Source: an uncultured Lachnospiraceae bacterium
GTDB lineage: Bacteria; Bacillota; Clostridia; Lachnospirales; Lachnospiraceae
Direction of reading: 5' to 3'
DNA: 64,000 nt
NCBI GenBank assembly: GCA_910586555.1
Contig: CAJUJY010000011.1
Location: 1 to 64,000 of the forward strand
Part shown: positions 26,561 to 35,783 of the stretch, one piece after another
Layout of the letters: each line of letters starts with the position of its first letter
Position numbering within the stretch: position 1 is the stretch's first letter
Program-made: the position numbers and the translations under genes
Notes under the pieces: model-generated
Seen by the model: only the letters and a program-made list of their open reading frames with translations
What the model was told of the DNA's origin: nothing
The model's database searches: none

Positions 26561-29500
26561 ATGAATGAAAAAGTAGATGAAATTGCAAACGGAATATTTA
26601 AAAACGGCCCGGCAGATCTTATACTGGAGCCGCCTGTTTTAAGGCTTGAAACTGATTCAGGCAGTTCTTGTAATGGAAGTTTTATTGCCAAAAACAGTAA
26701 AAACAGGATAATGAAAGGCCTTGTAATTACAAGCTGCCATTATATAAGTATTGTACAGCCGTCTTTCCAGAGCATTGAATCTGTAATAGAGTTTAATTTT
26801 GATGGGAAAAACCTGATGCCAGGTGAAGTTATAAAAGGATCAGTGCTTGTTATTACAGACTGTGGGAGTGCCCATGTACAGTTCAGTGTTAATGTAAATG
26901 TTCCGTCATGTACAGTTTCTTCAGGCAAGATAAAGGATTTATTCCATTTTACCAATCTTGCTAAGGAAAACAGTACAGAAGCAGTGCAGCTTTTTAGGAA
27001 TAAGCATTTTGAAGAGGTATTTTTATACAGGGATAATTCAAATATTGCGCTTTACAGGGGGCTTATTGCAGGTACAAGCAAAGGGCTTGCTATGGAAGAG
27101 TTTTTAATTGCAATACATAAGAAACTCCCTATAATGCTTACAGTAAACCAGACCTCATTTGAATATAGCAACTGCTATGAAAAGTTTACAGATGAAATTA
27201 TAATAACAAAAGATAACTGGGGGTTTGGGGAGTTTCATATAAAATCAGATGCGGAGTTTATACAGCCTGAACATAAAATTATCTGGGCTGATAATTTTAT
27301 AGGCAGGACATACAGGCTGTCATTTATGGCAGATCCTTCTAAGATGACAGCAGGAAATAATTATGCAAGGATAAAGATAACTTCCGTCCGCCAGACTATT
27401 GAAATAGAGATAACTGCCATAAAACCAGGGGTAAAACATGAAGTTGTTATAAACAGCCTGGCTTTGCATAAGAAGCATTATGAACTTACAAAACTGTATC
27501 TTGCTTTTTCAATGAACAGGATGGAAACAGATGAATATATTTCTTCTGTTTTTAATATAGTCCAGGGTAAACCAAGCATGGATTTACATATAGAAGAGGA
27601 ACTGTATAAGGTACACCTTGGAATAATTGGCATGCAGAAAGATGCTGTACAGGAAGGGCTTTTACGGCTTTCAAAGGCGGTAAAGGATATATATAAAAAA
27701 GACATTAAACTTTATTGTGCATATTTATATTTAAAAGGACTGTGGGCAAGTGATTCACATGAAAGGGATGACTGCATTAAAAGGATAAGGAAGTGCTATG
27801 AAGAAAAGGAACATAGCTGGCAGGTTTTATGGTTTTTATTTTATCTTGATGGCTCATATACAGAAAGGGCAAAGCTTGAAAGCATTTTTAGCCATTTAAG
27901 GGAAGGCTGCCACAGTCCTGTATTTTATCTTGAGGTATGTAATATATTTAATGATTCACCGGAGAAACTTAATGAATTAAATATGGAAATTGTTGCGTGC
28001 CTGCACTGGGGCTGTACTAATGATTATCTTGAGAAAGAACTTGTACTGCGCTATACATATCTTGCCAGCAGGCTGAAAAGTTATTCAAAACTGGTATTAT
28101 CTGATTTATGTATATTATATGGGCGGTATAATGATGACGGGATTTTAACTGCAATATGCAGTACATACATGAAAGGCCAGATGACTTCTGCTGAAGCTTT
28201 TAAATGGTATGCGCTTGGAATAGATAAAAACCTTAAACTTACAGATTTATATGAGTATTATATGTATTCTTTAGATGAAACACAGGAAATACATCTTAAA
28301 CAGTCAGTGCTTTTGTATTTCTTATATGATAACCACCTTACAGCAGCTAAGAAAGCAATGCTTTATGCATATATTATTAAAAATAAAAAACAGATACCTG
28401 ATACATATAATTCATATATGGACAGTATAGAAGAATTTTGTTTTGCACAGCTTAAACAGGGGCGTATAAGTAAAAACCTTGCAATAATATATGAAGAGTG
28501 TATTAATGAGGATACTATTACAGATAATGTAGCACAAGAACTTCCTAAAGTTATGTTCAGCCATGAGGTTATATGTAATAATTCTGATATAACAGGTGTT
28601 TATGTAAGACACCGGGAACTGAAAGAAGAAGAATTTGTGCCGCTTGTACATGGCAGGGCTGTAGTACATATATTTACAGAGCAGTCACATATATTTCTTG
28701 CAGACGGGCTGGACAACCGTTATATAATGTCTATAGATTACACTGCTAATAAACTTTTAAACCTTGACCACCTTGCTGCAAAGTGTTTTGAGAAGAATAA
28801 AACAGATACAAAGCTTCTGCTTTACCTTTATGACAGGGCAGACCATTTGCAGCAGACAGGCACATCTGCAATGGAGGTACACAGGGCAGTTATAAGTATA
28901 CAAGGGTTAAGTGCTTACCAGCACAGAAAAGTATTTTCTGCACTTGTAAAATATTACTTCGATAATTTTGAAGGACAGCTTCTTGATGAGGCACTTGTTT
29001 CAATGGACTGGGATAATGTAAGCAGTTCAGACAGGGCACAGTTTATAGAATACTGTGCAGTGCGCCATTGTTACGATAAAGCAATGGAGGGAATTTTAAA
29101 GTTCGGATATGGCAAAATACCTGGCAAACGCCTGTTACAGATTGCTTCACAGACATTTGAAAGCAGTGCAGATACTGAAAATATATATCTTGTAAGGCTT
29201 GCATGGCATATTTTTAATACTGGCAAGTTTGATGAAAATGTGTTAAAATACCTCTGCCGTTATTTTATGGACGGAATATATGAAGAAACAAAAGTATGGC
29301 AGGCAGCACGTGGGTTTGGAATAGAGTGTAAAGACTTTGAAGAACGCATAATTACACAAATGGTATTTACAGAAGAAATATCACCAGAAGCATATAATAT
29401 ATTTTATAATTACTATGAAAACGGTGATAATAAACGCCTTATTAAAGCATTTCTTAAAATAATTGCTTATAAATACCTTATTAAAAACTGGCTTGTACCT

Positions 29501-30127
29501 AATAGTATGTTTAAATACTTTTATGATGAAGTACGCACACAGGAAAATATGATCTGCCTTGTTGCATCATTAAAATATTTAAGCCAGAAAAAAAAGCTTA
29601 CAGAGGAAGAAACCAGTTTTGCAGATTATAATGTAAATATGCTTTATGATAAAAATATTGTATTTTCATTTTTTAAGGATTTTAGTGGAAAGTTTTCACT
29701 TCCTATACATATAATGGATGCACAATATATTGAATACATTGCAGAACCAGACTGCGAAGTAAAAATACACTATCTTATTTCACCAGGGGCAGGAGGCCAG
29801 AATAAAGATAGTAAAGGATTTATTACTGAAACAATGAAAAATATATTTGAGGGCATAAGGATTAAAGAGTTTGTACTGTTCCAGGACGAGCTTCTCCAGT
29901 ATTATATATCAGAAACAAACGGAAAAGGGGAGAAGATTACGCGCAGTGCAAGTGTACATTTTGATGAATCTATGGATAATGCAAGGGAAGGAAGCAGGTA
30001 CCATACACTTAATACAATGATGATTGCCAAGGAAATGCATGATGATACAACACTTATTGACCTGATGGAAGAATATGCGAAAGAACGTGAAAATGTAAAA
30101 CAGTTGTTTAAACCAATATTAGATTAG
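26561..30127 (+). CDS. DUF5717-family giant protein, operon gene 1
   Basis: This 1188-residue protein has no signal peptide or membrane span, so it is probably cytoplasmic. Residues about 15-125 and 215-310 look like two beta-sandwich (Ig-like) domains. About residues 310-1030 are a long helical solenoid with TPR-like spacing, and the last 150 residues return to beta-rich sequence ending in short helices. I recognise it as DUF5717, a Lachnospiraceae family of unknown function. GGAGG precedes the ATG at 26561. It leads a four-gene operon with an Hsp70/actin-like ATPase (gap 43 bases), a TPR-like protein and a coiled-coil membrane protein. A scaffold or client-binding role is inference. Confidence 0.78.
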   Translation: MNEKVDEIANGIFKNGPADLILEPPVLRLETDSGSSCNGSFIAKNSKNRIMKGLVITSCHYISIVQPSFQSIESVIEFNFDGKNLMPGEVIKGSVLVITDCGSAHVQFSVNVNVPSCTVSSGKIKDLFHFTNLAKENSTEAVQLFRNKHFEEVFLYRDNSNIALYRGLIAGTSKGLAMEEFLIAIHKKLPIMLTVNQTSFEYSNCYEKFTDEIIITKDNWGFGEFHIKSDAEFIQPEHKIIWADNFIGRTYRLSFMADPSKMTAGNNYARIKITSVRQTIEIEITAIKPGVKHEVVINSLALHKKHYELTKLYLAFSMNRMETDEYISSVFNIVQGKPSMDLHIEEELYKVHLGIIGMQKDAVQEGLLRLSKAVKDIYKKDIKLYCAYLYLKGLWASDSHERDDCIKRIRKCYEEKEHSWQVLWFLFYLDGSYTERAKLESIFSHLREGCHSPVFYLEVCNIFNDSPEKLNELNMEIVACLHWGCTNDYLEKELVLRYTYLASRLKSYSKLVLSDLCILYGRYNDDGILTAICSTYMKGQMTSAEAFKWYALGIDKNLKLTDLYEYYMYSLDETQEIHLKQSVLLYFLYDNHLTAAKKAMLYAYIIKNKKQIPDTYNSYMDSIEEFCFAQLKQGRISKNLAIIYEECINEDTITDNVAQELPKVMFSHEVICNNSDITGVYVRHRELKEEEFVPLVHGRAVVHIFTEQSHIFLADGLDNRYIMSIDYTANKLLNLDHLAAKCFEKNKTDTKLLLYLYDRADHLQQTGTSAMEVHRAVISIQGLSAYQHRKVFSALVKYYFDNFEGQLLDEALVSMDWDNVSSSDRAQFIEYCAVRHCYDKAMEGILKFGYGKIPGKRLLQIASQTFESSADTENIYLVRLAWHIFNTGKFDENVLKYLCRYFMDGIYEETKVWQAARGFGIECKDFEERIITQMVFTEEISPEAYNIFYNYYENGDNKRLIKAFLKIIAYKYLIKNWLVPNSMFKYFYDEVRTQENMICLVASLKYLSQKKKLTEEETSFADYNVNMLYDKNIVFSFFKDFSGKFSLPIHIMDAQYIEYIAEPDCEVKIHYLISPGAGGQNKDSKGFITETMKNIFEGIRIKEFVLFQDELLQYYISETNGKGEKITRSASVHFDESMDNAREGSRYHTLNTMMIAKEMHDDTTLIDLMEEYAKERENVKQLFKPILD

Positions 30128-30170
30128 CAGGCTGGCAACTGGTTTGCTTTAAGAGGACGGTGGAATATAC

Positions 30171-31433
30171 ATGAGTGAAGACAGGCAGCTTTTGGTGGGA
30201 ATTGATTTAGGAAGGACAATTTCACAGATTTCATGCTTTGATAACAAAATATATGAACCGGTTCCGGTTGGCAAGATGCATGGGACTGAACGGGAATATG
30301 AAATACCTGTTGTATTTGCAATAAACAGAAAGACTAATGAATGGCTCTGGGGAAAAGATGCACTTGAAGCAGATGGGGATTTTATACATCTTGACAATAT
30401 TCTTGAACGTATTACATCAGCAGATAAATTTGAAATAACAGGATATACTTTCCATAGCAAAGAGGTATTAAAGCGTTTTTTACTGAAAGAATTAAGCCTT
30501 TTAAAAGAATATTATCCAAATGATACAATTAAAAAACTTGTTATAAGCATAGATGACAGGGATAATAAATTAATGCCAGTTATTAAAGATGCATGTGAAG
30601 AACTTGGAATAATGGCGGACAGGCTTGTTATACAGAGCCATAAGCAAAGTTATATGTATTATGCAGTAAGCCAGCCAAAAGAACTATGGATTAATAATGT
30701 TGGCATGTTTGAGTATAATACAGGGGGGCTTTCTTATTCACAGATATCAATAGACAGGAAAAATATACCATATATTGTAGGTGTGGAAAAAAAAGATTTG
30801 TCAGACATTATGCCATATGAACTTTTGCTGGAAAATGACGGCCTGCGTATTAAATATGCTTTTACAACAGTTGCCAATACAGTTTTACATAAGCAGATGG
30901 TTACTACAATATATGTAACAGGAAGCGGTTTTGAAGGAAGATGGGCACAGGAAGCTCTTAAGGAACTTTGTGTTGGAAGAAGGGTATTCCGTGGCCAGAA
31001 CCTTTTTACAAAGGGGGCATGTTATGCTGCAAGGGAATTTGCCGGCAATGGGAAGCTTGAAGGGTTTATTTTTCTTGATGAAGACATGATTACAAGTGAT
31101 ATTCTGATAAGGACATACCACAATGCTGAATTTGGGGAAGTAGTGCTTGCAAAAGCTGGTTCCAGGTGGAAAGAAGTGGATTCAAGCATTGATGTTATAC
31201 CAGATGATGAAGAAGAAATACAGATAATTACAAGAAATGTACTGCTGCATGAAGCCAAGGCGCATATATTGTCACTTAGCGGGTTTACAGGAAGGGAAAA
31301 TAAAATGACAAGGTTTACTGTAAGAATACGTTTTGCCAGTAAAGATACATGCATTGTAACGCTTAAAGATAATGGTTTTGGTGAATTTTGCCCTTCAACC
31401 AACAGGATATGGGAACGCTATATAGATATATAA
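30171..31433 (+). CDS. DUF5716-family Hsp70/actin-like ATPase, operon gene 2
   Basis: A 420-residue protein with actin/Hsp70 ATPase features. The phosphate-1 loop is LVGIDLGRTISQISCF at residues 8-23. A helix region follows with FLLKELSLLKEYYP, then a second, degenerate phosphate-like loop NVGMFEYNTGGLSYSQ near residue 180. An adenosine-type motif, IYVTGSGFEGRWAQEAL, is near 247. It is about the size of an Hsp70 nucleotide-binding domain, but lacks a substrate-binding domain; the last 60 residues are a small beta-rich tail. It matches DUF5716. The function is unknown. Position directly after DUF5717 suggests the two proteins act together. Confidence 0.75.
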   Translation: MSEDRQLLVGIDLGRTISQISCFDNKIYEPVPVGKMHGTEREYEIPVVFAINRKTNEWLWGKDALEADGDFIHLDNILERITSADKFEITGYTFHSKEVLKRFLLKELSLLKEYYPNDTIKKLVISIDDRDNKLMPVIKDACEELGIMADRLVIQSHKQSYMYYAVSQPKELWINNVGMFEYNTGGLSYSQISIDRKNIPYIVGVEKKDLSDIMPYELLLENDGLRIKYAFTTVANTVLHKQMVTTIYVTGSGFEGRWAQEALKELCVGRRVFRGQNLFTKGACYAAREFAGNGKLEGFIFLDEDMITSDILIRTYHNAEFGEVVLAKAGSRWKEVDSSIDVIPDDEEEIQIITRNVLLHEAKAHILSLSGFTGRENKMTRFTVRIRFASKDTCIVTLKDNGFGEFCPSTNRIWERYIDI

Positions 31434-31450
31434 AATTATGGAGGATGATT

Positions 31451-32290
31451 ATGGGAAAGTTAATCCAGTGCAGCAGCAGGCTTGCAAAAACCCCATACTA
31501 TTTCAGGGTTACAGACACAAATGTATATTCAATAGAAGAAGTATGTTATTTTATCCACCAGAATATTTATATGCTGCAAAGTGATTTTTTTACTTATGGT
31601 TTTGCAGCATGGCTAAGGAAAGAGCTTGGAATGGAAGATACCGCAGCCAAAATGGAAAATATGCTGCATTATAATAATAACCTGAAAGATATTGTAGTTA
31701 CATTGTGCTGTAGCTGTGATTATTATGATGAGAAAGAAATAAACTGGCTTATAAGGGTAATGGACGAAACCCAGAGCCTGCCGCCGCGTAAAAGACAGAA
31801 AATAAAGGCAGATAATTTCCTTAGATGTAATTTATTTGAAAAGGCACTTGAAGAGTACGGACATATATTAAAAAGTGATAATATGCTGGCAGCAGATATA
31901 AAAGAATATGGTGCAATTTACCATAATATAGGTGTAGCATATGCAAGCCTTGGGGATTATGGCAAAGCTGGCAGTTATTTTTCACAGGCATATGAAAAAG
32001 CCAAAAATAAAGAATCATTAAGGGAGTATATATACTGCCTTATACTGTCAGAGAACAGCAACGGGTTTGAACTTGTATGCAGGCAGTATAATATTACAGA
32101 AGAAGAAAGGGATAATATTAAAAAAGATTTTAAAGAAACAGACAGGAAAAGTTCTGTTTCAAAGCAAGCCGGAAGAATATCACGTCTGCGGGAAATATTA
32201 AAGTCTGGTTATTTAGAAGAGTATTATGAAAAAGTAGATATGTATATTAAGCGGTGGAAAGATGAATACCGTGATGAAATTAGTGTTTGA
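31451..32290 (+). CDS. TPR-like helical protein, operon gene 3
   Basis: A 279-residue, mostly helical soluble protein. Its N-terminus (YYFRVTDTNVYSIEEVCYFIHQN) recalls the small N-terminal domain seen in several Lachnospiraceae regulatory proteins. One clear TPR is visible around residues 155-190: YHNIGVAYASLGDYGKAGSYFSQAYEKA. A second, weaker one precedes it (FLRCNLFEKALEEYGHIL). It ends in charged helices. GGAGGATGATT precedes the ATG at 31451, 17 bases after gene 2. Its stop lies 11 bases before gene 4. The role is probably as an adaptor between the ATPase and the membrane protein, which is inference. Confidence 0.7.
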   Translation: MGKLIQCSSRLAKTPYYFRVTDTNVYSIEEVCYFIHQNIYMLQSDFFTYGFAAWLRKELGMEDTAAKMENMLHYNNNLKDIVVTLCCSCDYYDEKEINWLIRVMDETQSLPPRKRQKIKADNFLRCNLFEKALEEYGHILKSDNMLAADIKEYGAIYHNIGVAYASLGDYGKAGSYFSQAYEKAKNKESLREYIYCLILSENSNGFELVCRQYNITEEERDNIKKDFKETDRKSSVSKQAGRISRLREILKSGYLEEYYEKVDMYIKRWKDEYRDEISV

Positions 32291-32301
32291 AAGGATTTAA
32301 T

Positions 32302-33537
32302 ATGGCTTTTTGGAGCAGGAAGAAAAAGAAAAAAGAAATTGCAGATGATATTAACATTAACAGTACAGAAAATATCCTGGTGCAGGAGGATAGCGGGATT
32401 TCTGGCAATTCACTGGAAGTAATAGAAGAAATTGCAAACAGCGGGCAGGAGAAATTTTCTTCTGTAGACAGGAAAGACCAGAAAAGGCTTGTACGTGAGT
32501 GCTGTGAATCTGCAATGGAAAATGATAAGCAGATAGCAGAGGCCAAAAAAGAATATGAAAAGATTACTTCACACCTGTCTGATATACAAAAGATTGACAG
32601 GATAAGCGGCAGCGAAAGGAAGGAACTTGTTGATATATGTAAAAATATAGTGAACCTGGTTAATGAACGCAACCGTTATAAGAACAGGACACTTACTATT
32701 ACTGAACCGCAGATGCGCAGGTTTGAACCATATGAAGAAGAACTTGTAGATGAGATTAAAAAAATGTATAGTGCAGAGGCATACCAGAAAGCTATAGAAA
32801 GTGATATATCTAACTTAAAAAAAGAAAAACAGCTTCTATATAATGAACAGCAGGAAATACTTGGAAAGCAAAATTCATTAAAATCTATGGCAAAAGTACT
32901 GTCAGCACTTATAGTTTCATTATTTGTGCTATTTATAGTAATTTATTATGCGCTGGAAGTTGATATGACATTCCCATATCTTGGAACAGTACTGCTTGCA
33001 GCAATTTCTGCAACAGTAATTTTTCTTGAAGCTAATAAGAATAAACATGATATGCTTCTTAATGACAGAAAGGTTAATAAAGCAACCGGGCTTATGAACC
33101 GTGTTAAAATAAAATATGTAAATAATGTTAATATGCTTAGCTATAATTGTGAAAAATACAGTGTGAAAAATGCCAAAGATTTTGAAGAAAAGTGGAATGA
33201 ATATTGTAAAATGAAAGAATATGAACGCCGTTTCAGGGAAAATACAGAGAAACTTAACTTTAATAATGAGTGCCTTGCAAGCCTTCTGCGTGAACATGGC
33301 ATTACAGACAGTGATATATGGGCAAGCCAGGCACTTGCAATAATTGATGAAAGGGAAATGGTAGAAATACGCCATATACTTAACCAGGGCAGGCAGAGAT
33401 TACGTGAAAGGATAGAATATAATGAGAAAATAAAAGCTGGTACAGTACAGCAGATAGATGAGCTGATAACAAAATACCCGGATATGCAGGATGAACTTCT
33501 TGGAATAGTAAAAGAATACAGCGCGTTAAGTGTCTGA
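32302..33537 (+). CDS. coiled-coil two-TM membrane protein, operon gene 4
   Basis: A 411-residue protein that begins with a strongly basic patch (FWSRKKKKKE) and an acidic linker. A coiled coil (about residues 65-200) leads to two adjacent membrane spans (about 205-225 and 232-248). A second coiled coil reaches the C-terminus. With both ends on the same side, most of the mass is probably cytoplasmic, making it a membrane dock. I recognise no domain family. AAGGA precedes the ATG at 32302. It is the last gene of the DUF5717-DUF5716-TPR operon; downstream lie small GC-rich dyads. Confidence 0.72.
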   Translation: MAFWSRKKKKKEIADDININSTENILVQEDSGISGNSLEVIEEIANSGQEKFSSVDRKDQKRLVRECCESAMENDKQIAEAKKEYEKITSHLSDIQKIDRISGSERKELVDICKNIVNLVNERNRYKNRTLTITEPQMRRFEPYEEELVDEIKKMYSAEAYQKAIESDISNLKKEKQLLYNEQQEILGKQNSLKSMAKVLSALIVSLFVLFIVIYYALEVDMTFPYLGTVLLAAISATVIFLEANKNKHDMLLNDRKVNKATGLMNRVKIKYVNNVNMLSYNCEKYSVKNAKDFEEKWNEYCKMKEYERRFRENTEKLNFNNECLASLLREHGITDSDIWASQALAIIDEREMVEIRHILNQGRQRLRERIEYNEKIKAGTVQQIDELITKYPDMQDELLGIVKEYSALSV

Positions 33538-33540
33538 GTG

Positions 33541-33632
33541 CGTTTTGCCAGACTGCCGCAAAGCGGCAATGAGGCTGTTTTGCAAGGGCAAGTTGTGGGT
33601 GTCTAAATGCGGATTGCTGATATCCGCCTGGT
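33541..33632. repeat. GC-rich dyad cluster related to 36944-36977
   Basis: After the four-gene operon, CTGCCGCAAAGCGGCA and GCGGATTGCTGATATCCGC form two small hairpins. A compact version, CCGCAAAGCGG followed by GATTGCGAATATCCGC, occurs at about 36948-36973, between the MBOAT and DHHW genes. Both copies sit just after or between genes of co-directional units, which suggests mRNA-end or processing hairpins rather than coding sequence. The GGCTGTTTTG element inside also recurs near 47939. Confidence 0.55.
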
Positions 33633-33678
33633 ATACAAAAAAATTTATAGAATATATGTAAATTTTTCTAAAAAATAC

Positions 33679-33707
33679 TTGACTAAACAGGAAGCTTATG
33701 GTAGTAT
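33679..33707 (+). promoter_or_regulatory. promoter of tRNA-Arg
   Basis: TTGACT (33679-33684) and TAGTAT (33702-33707) are spaced by 17 bases, ending 11 bases before the mature tRNA 5' end. An alternative -10, TATACT at 33705, would give a 20-base spacer and is less likely. Confidence 0.75.
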
Positions 33708-33718
33708 ACTAGTCGTAC

Positions 33719-33790
33719 GCTCTCATAGTTAAATGGATATAACAGCCCCCTCCTAAGGGGCAGTTGTAGGTTCGATTCCTACTGAGAGTG
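33719..33790 (+). tRNA. tRNA-Arg (anticodon CCT)
   Basis: A 72-base cloverleaf. The acceptor is GCTCTCA pairing with TGAGAGT (first pair G-U). A short D arm contains TTAAATGGATA. The anticodon stem is GCCCC/GGGGC with loop CTCCTAA giving CCT, which reads AGG. The T arm is GTAGG-TTCGATT-CCTAC. CCA is not encoded. Six Ts follow the discriminator G and probably terminate transcription. It is a single tRNA gene with its own promoter. Confidence 0.95.
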
Positions 33791-33858
33791 TTTTTTATTT
33801 ATCCATACATAGAATTAAGAGTTTACATAATTATATATTTCAGACAGGACGGTATATT

Positions 33859-35589
33859 ATGAAATTAAGACGTATAGTTTCTGTTTTACTAGCTGGTATA
33901 ATTATTATGGCAAATACTGCATGGACAGGCTCTAGTGCTGCTGTGCAGGATAATAGTATTTTAATGCCAGCACCAGCAGAAAAACAGACAAAAAAAAGCC
34001 AGGACAGTAAAGATGTTAAATGGCCTGCCGGACCAAAGCCAAAAAGCCTGTCCTGTGATTCTGCCATAGTCATGGAAATCTCCACTGGTTCAATATTATA
34101 TAAAAAAAATATCCATAAAAAACATTATCCTGCAAGCATTACCAAAATACTTACTACCCTGCTTCTGCTTGAAAACAGTTCTTTAAGTGATATTGTGACA
34201 TTTTCCAGCAATGCAGTATTTGGGATAGAAAGCGGAAGTTCCACTATATATTCAGATGTAGGGGAGAAAATGACAATGGAGCAGTGCCTTTATGCCATTA
34301 TGCTTGAATCTGCCAATGAAGTGTGTCTTGCAGGGGGTGAACATGTAGCAGGGAGTGTAAAGGCATTTGTAGGCATGATGAATGACAAGGTTGCGGAATT
34401 AGGTCTTAAAAATACGCATTTTAATAACCCGAACGGGCTTCCTGATACTAAACATTATACTACAGCGTATGATATGGCAGTAATTGCAAGGCAGGCAATG
34501 CAGAATACAACTTTCCGTAAAATAGCAGGCACAAGGACGTATACATGCAGTAAAACAAATACCCATAAAACAACGCGTGTATGGCGTAACCACCACCAGA
34601 TGTTAAATGGCTATGACCACCCAAAGTATGAATATAAATACTGTATTGGTGGCAAAACAGGTTTTACACAGGCATCACAGTACACATTAGTTACATTTGC
34701 CGAAAAGAATGGTATGCAGCTTTTATCTGTTATTATGAAAGCAGGCAGCCCTAAACTTGGAGAACCAAATGAGTATACAGATACAACAGCACTTCTTAAT
34801 TTTGGGTTTGGAAATTACAGGAAGCATAATATCAATGAAGAAAAAATAGATGTTAATGCAACCCTTTTTAATAATTATAATAACTTTTTTAATACAGAAA
34901 GTTCACCTGTACACCTTTCAAATGAATCCGCCGCAGTTCTTCCTAAAGGAGTGAAGCTGTCTGCCGCAAAGCAGAAAATAACATATAATAATGATGTTGT
35001 TATTAAAGATGGCAAAAATATAATTGGAAAGGTAACATACACCTATGGCGGACGGGTAATGGGCTCTACAGATATAATATATGAAAAAGCATCTTATAAC
35101 CACCTTGATGAAGCATCAAGAAAAATTATAGATACTGAAATTGAAGATATTGAAACCAATAGTGCAAAAAATGCCAGTAAAAACAAGCGTATTGCAAAAA
35201 TAAAAAGTGCGGTTGCAAGTGTATTTTCACCAGTAATTAATTTTATTAAAAAGCATATGTTTATTCCAGCTATTATAGCAGGGGCTGCATTAGCCTTATT
35301 GCTGTTAGTATTTTTAATTAAAAAGCTGCACCGGAAAAGCAGCAGGAAGACATACAAAAGCAGTGGCGGTTATAGAAGCAAAGCAGGCCGCAGAAGGCAT
35401 GCAAGGATGCAAAGGCGTGAAAGGCGCAGGAATACACCAGAAAAAAATAAGAGGCGCAACCATAGCAGCCATTACAGGAGGGCTGTGCCTGTAAAAAATA
35501 CAGAGAATAAACGTAAAAAGAGTACAAACTATAGCAAGCGTAAAAAGAACACACGTGAAAGCTTTGGCAAGAATTATTTTGATTTTTAG
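33859..35589 (+). CDS. serine-type D-alanyl-D-alanine carboxypeptidase (DacF/PBP5 class)
   Basis: A 576-residue penicillin-binding protein that trims the terminal D-Ala of peptidoglycan stem peptides. It has an N-terminal signal segment (residues about 1-28). The transpeptidase-fold motifs are intact: SITK with Ser93 and Lys96, SAN at 151-153, and KTG at 266-268. A beta-rich C-terminal domain leads to a membrane span near 475-495. A very basic tail of about 80 residues (SKRKKN, RRERRRN) follows, an unusual extension for this class that would lie inside or contact wall polymers depending on topology. A hairpin terminator follows. Confidence 0.92.
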   Translation: MKLRRIVSVLLAGIIIMANTAWTGSSAAVQDNSILMPAPAEKQTKKSQDSKDVKWPAGPKPKSLSCDSAIVMEISTGSILYKKNIHKKHYPASITKILTTLLLLENSSLSDIVTFSSNAVFGIESGSSTIYSDVGEKMTMEQCLYAIMLESANEVCLAGGEHVAGSVKAFVGMMNDKVAELGLKNTHFNNPNGLPDTKHYTTAYDMAVIARQAMQNTTFRKIAGTRTYTCSKTNTHKTTRVWRNHHQMLNGYDHPKYEYKYCIGGKTGFTQASQYTLVTFAEKNGMQLLSVIMKAGSPKLGEPNEYTDTTALLNFGFGNYRKHNINEEKIDVNATLFNNYNNFFNTESSPVHLSNESAAVLPKGVKLSAAKQKITYNNDVVIKDGKNIIGKVTYTYGGRVMGSTDIIYEKASYNHLDEASRKIIDTEIEDIETNSAKNASKNKRIAKIKSAVASVFSPVINFIKKHMFIPAIIAGAALALLLLVFLIKKLHRKSSRKTYKSSGGYRSKAGRRRHARMQRRERRRNTPEKNKRRNHSSHYRRAVPVKNTENKRKKSTNYSKRKKNTRESFGKNYFDF

Positions 35590-35616
35590 CTGGTATTATT
35601 AAAACAGCATAAAATT

Positions 35617-35664
35617 GGGCTGCCATATTAAGAAATTTTTATTCTTAATATAGCAGCCCTGTTT
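35617..35664 (+). terminator. terminator of the D,D-carboxypeptidase gene
   Basis: An 18-base stem (35617-35634 with 35642-35659, one mismatch) has a 7-base T-rich loop and is followed by TGTTT. It ends about 120 bases before the convergent DHHW gene, and the A/T flanks could serve both strands. Confidence 0.8.
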
Positions 35665-35783
35665 AAAAGTATAATCGCAAGTTTCTATATAATTCCCAAT
35701 GGTTTTTATATTATAATTATAATATATACTGGCTGGAAAATCTTTACTTTTTTCTTAATTTTTTAAGAATTAAAAGATTTTTA

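Noticed and set aside
33541..33632. CRISPR-like repeat cluster
   Set aside because: Only two different short palindromes are present, with no regular spacers; no CRISPR array or cas gene is in the window.
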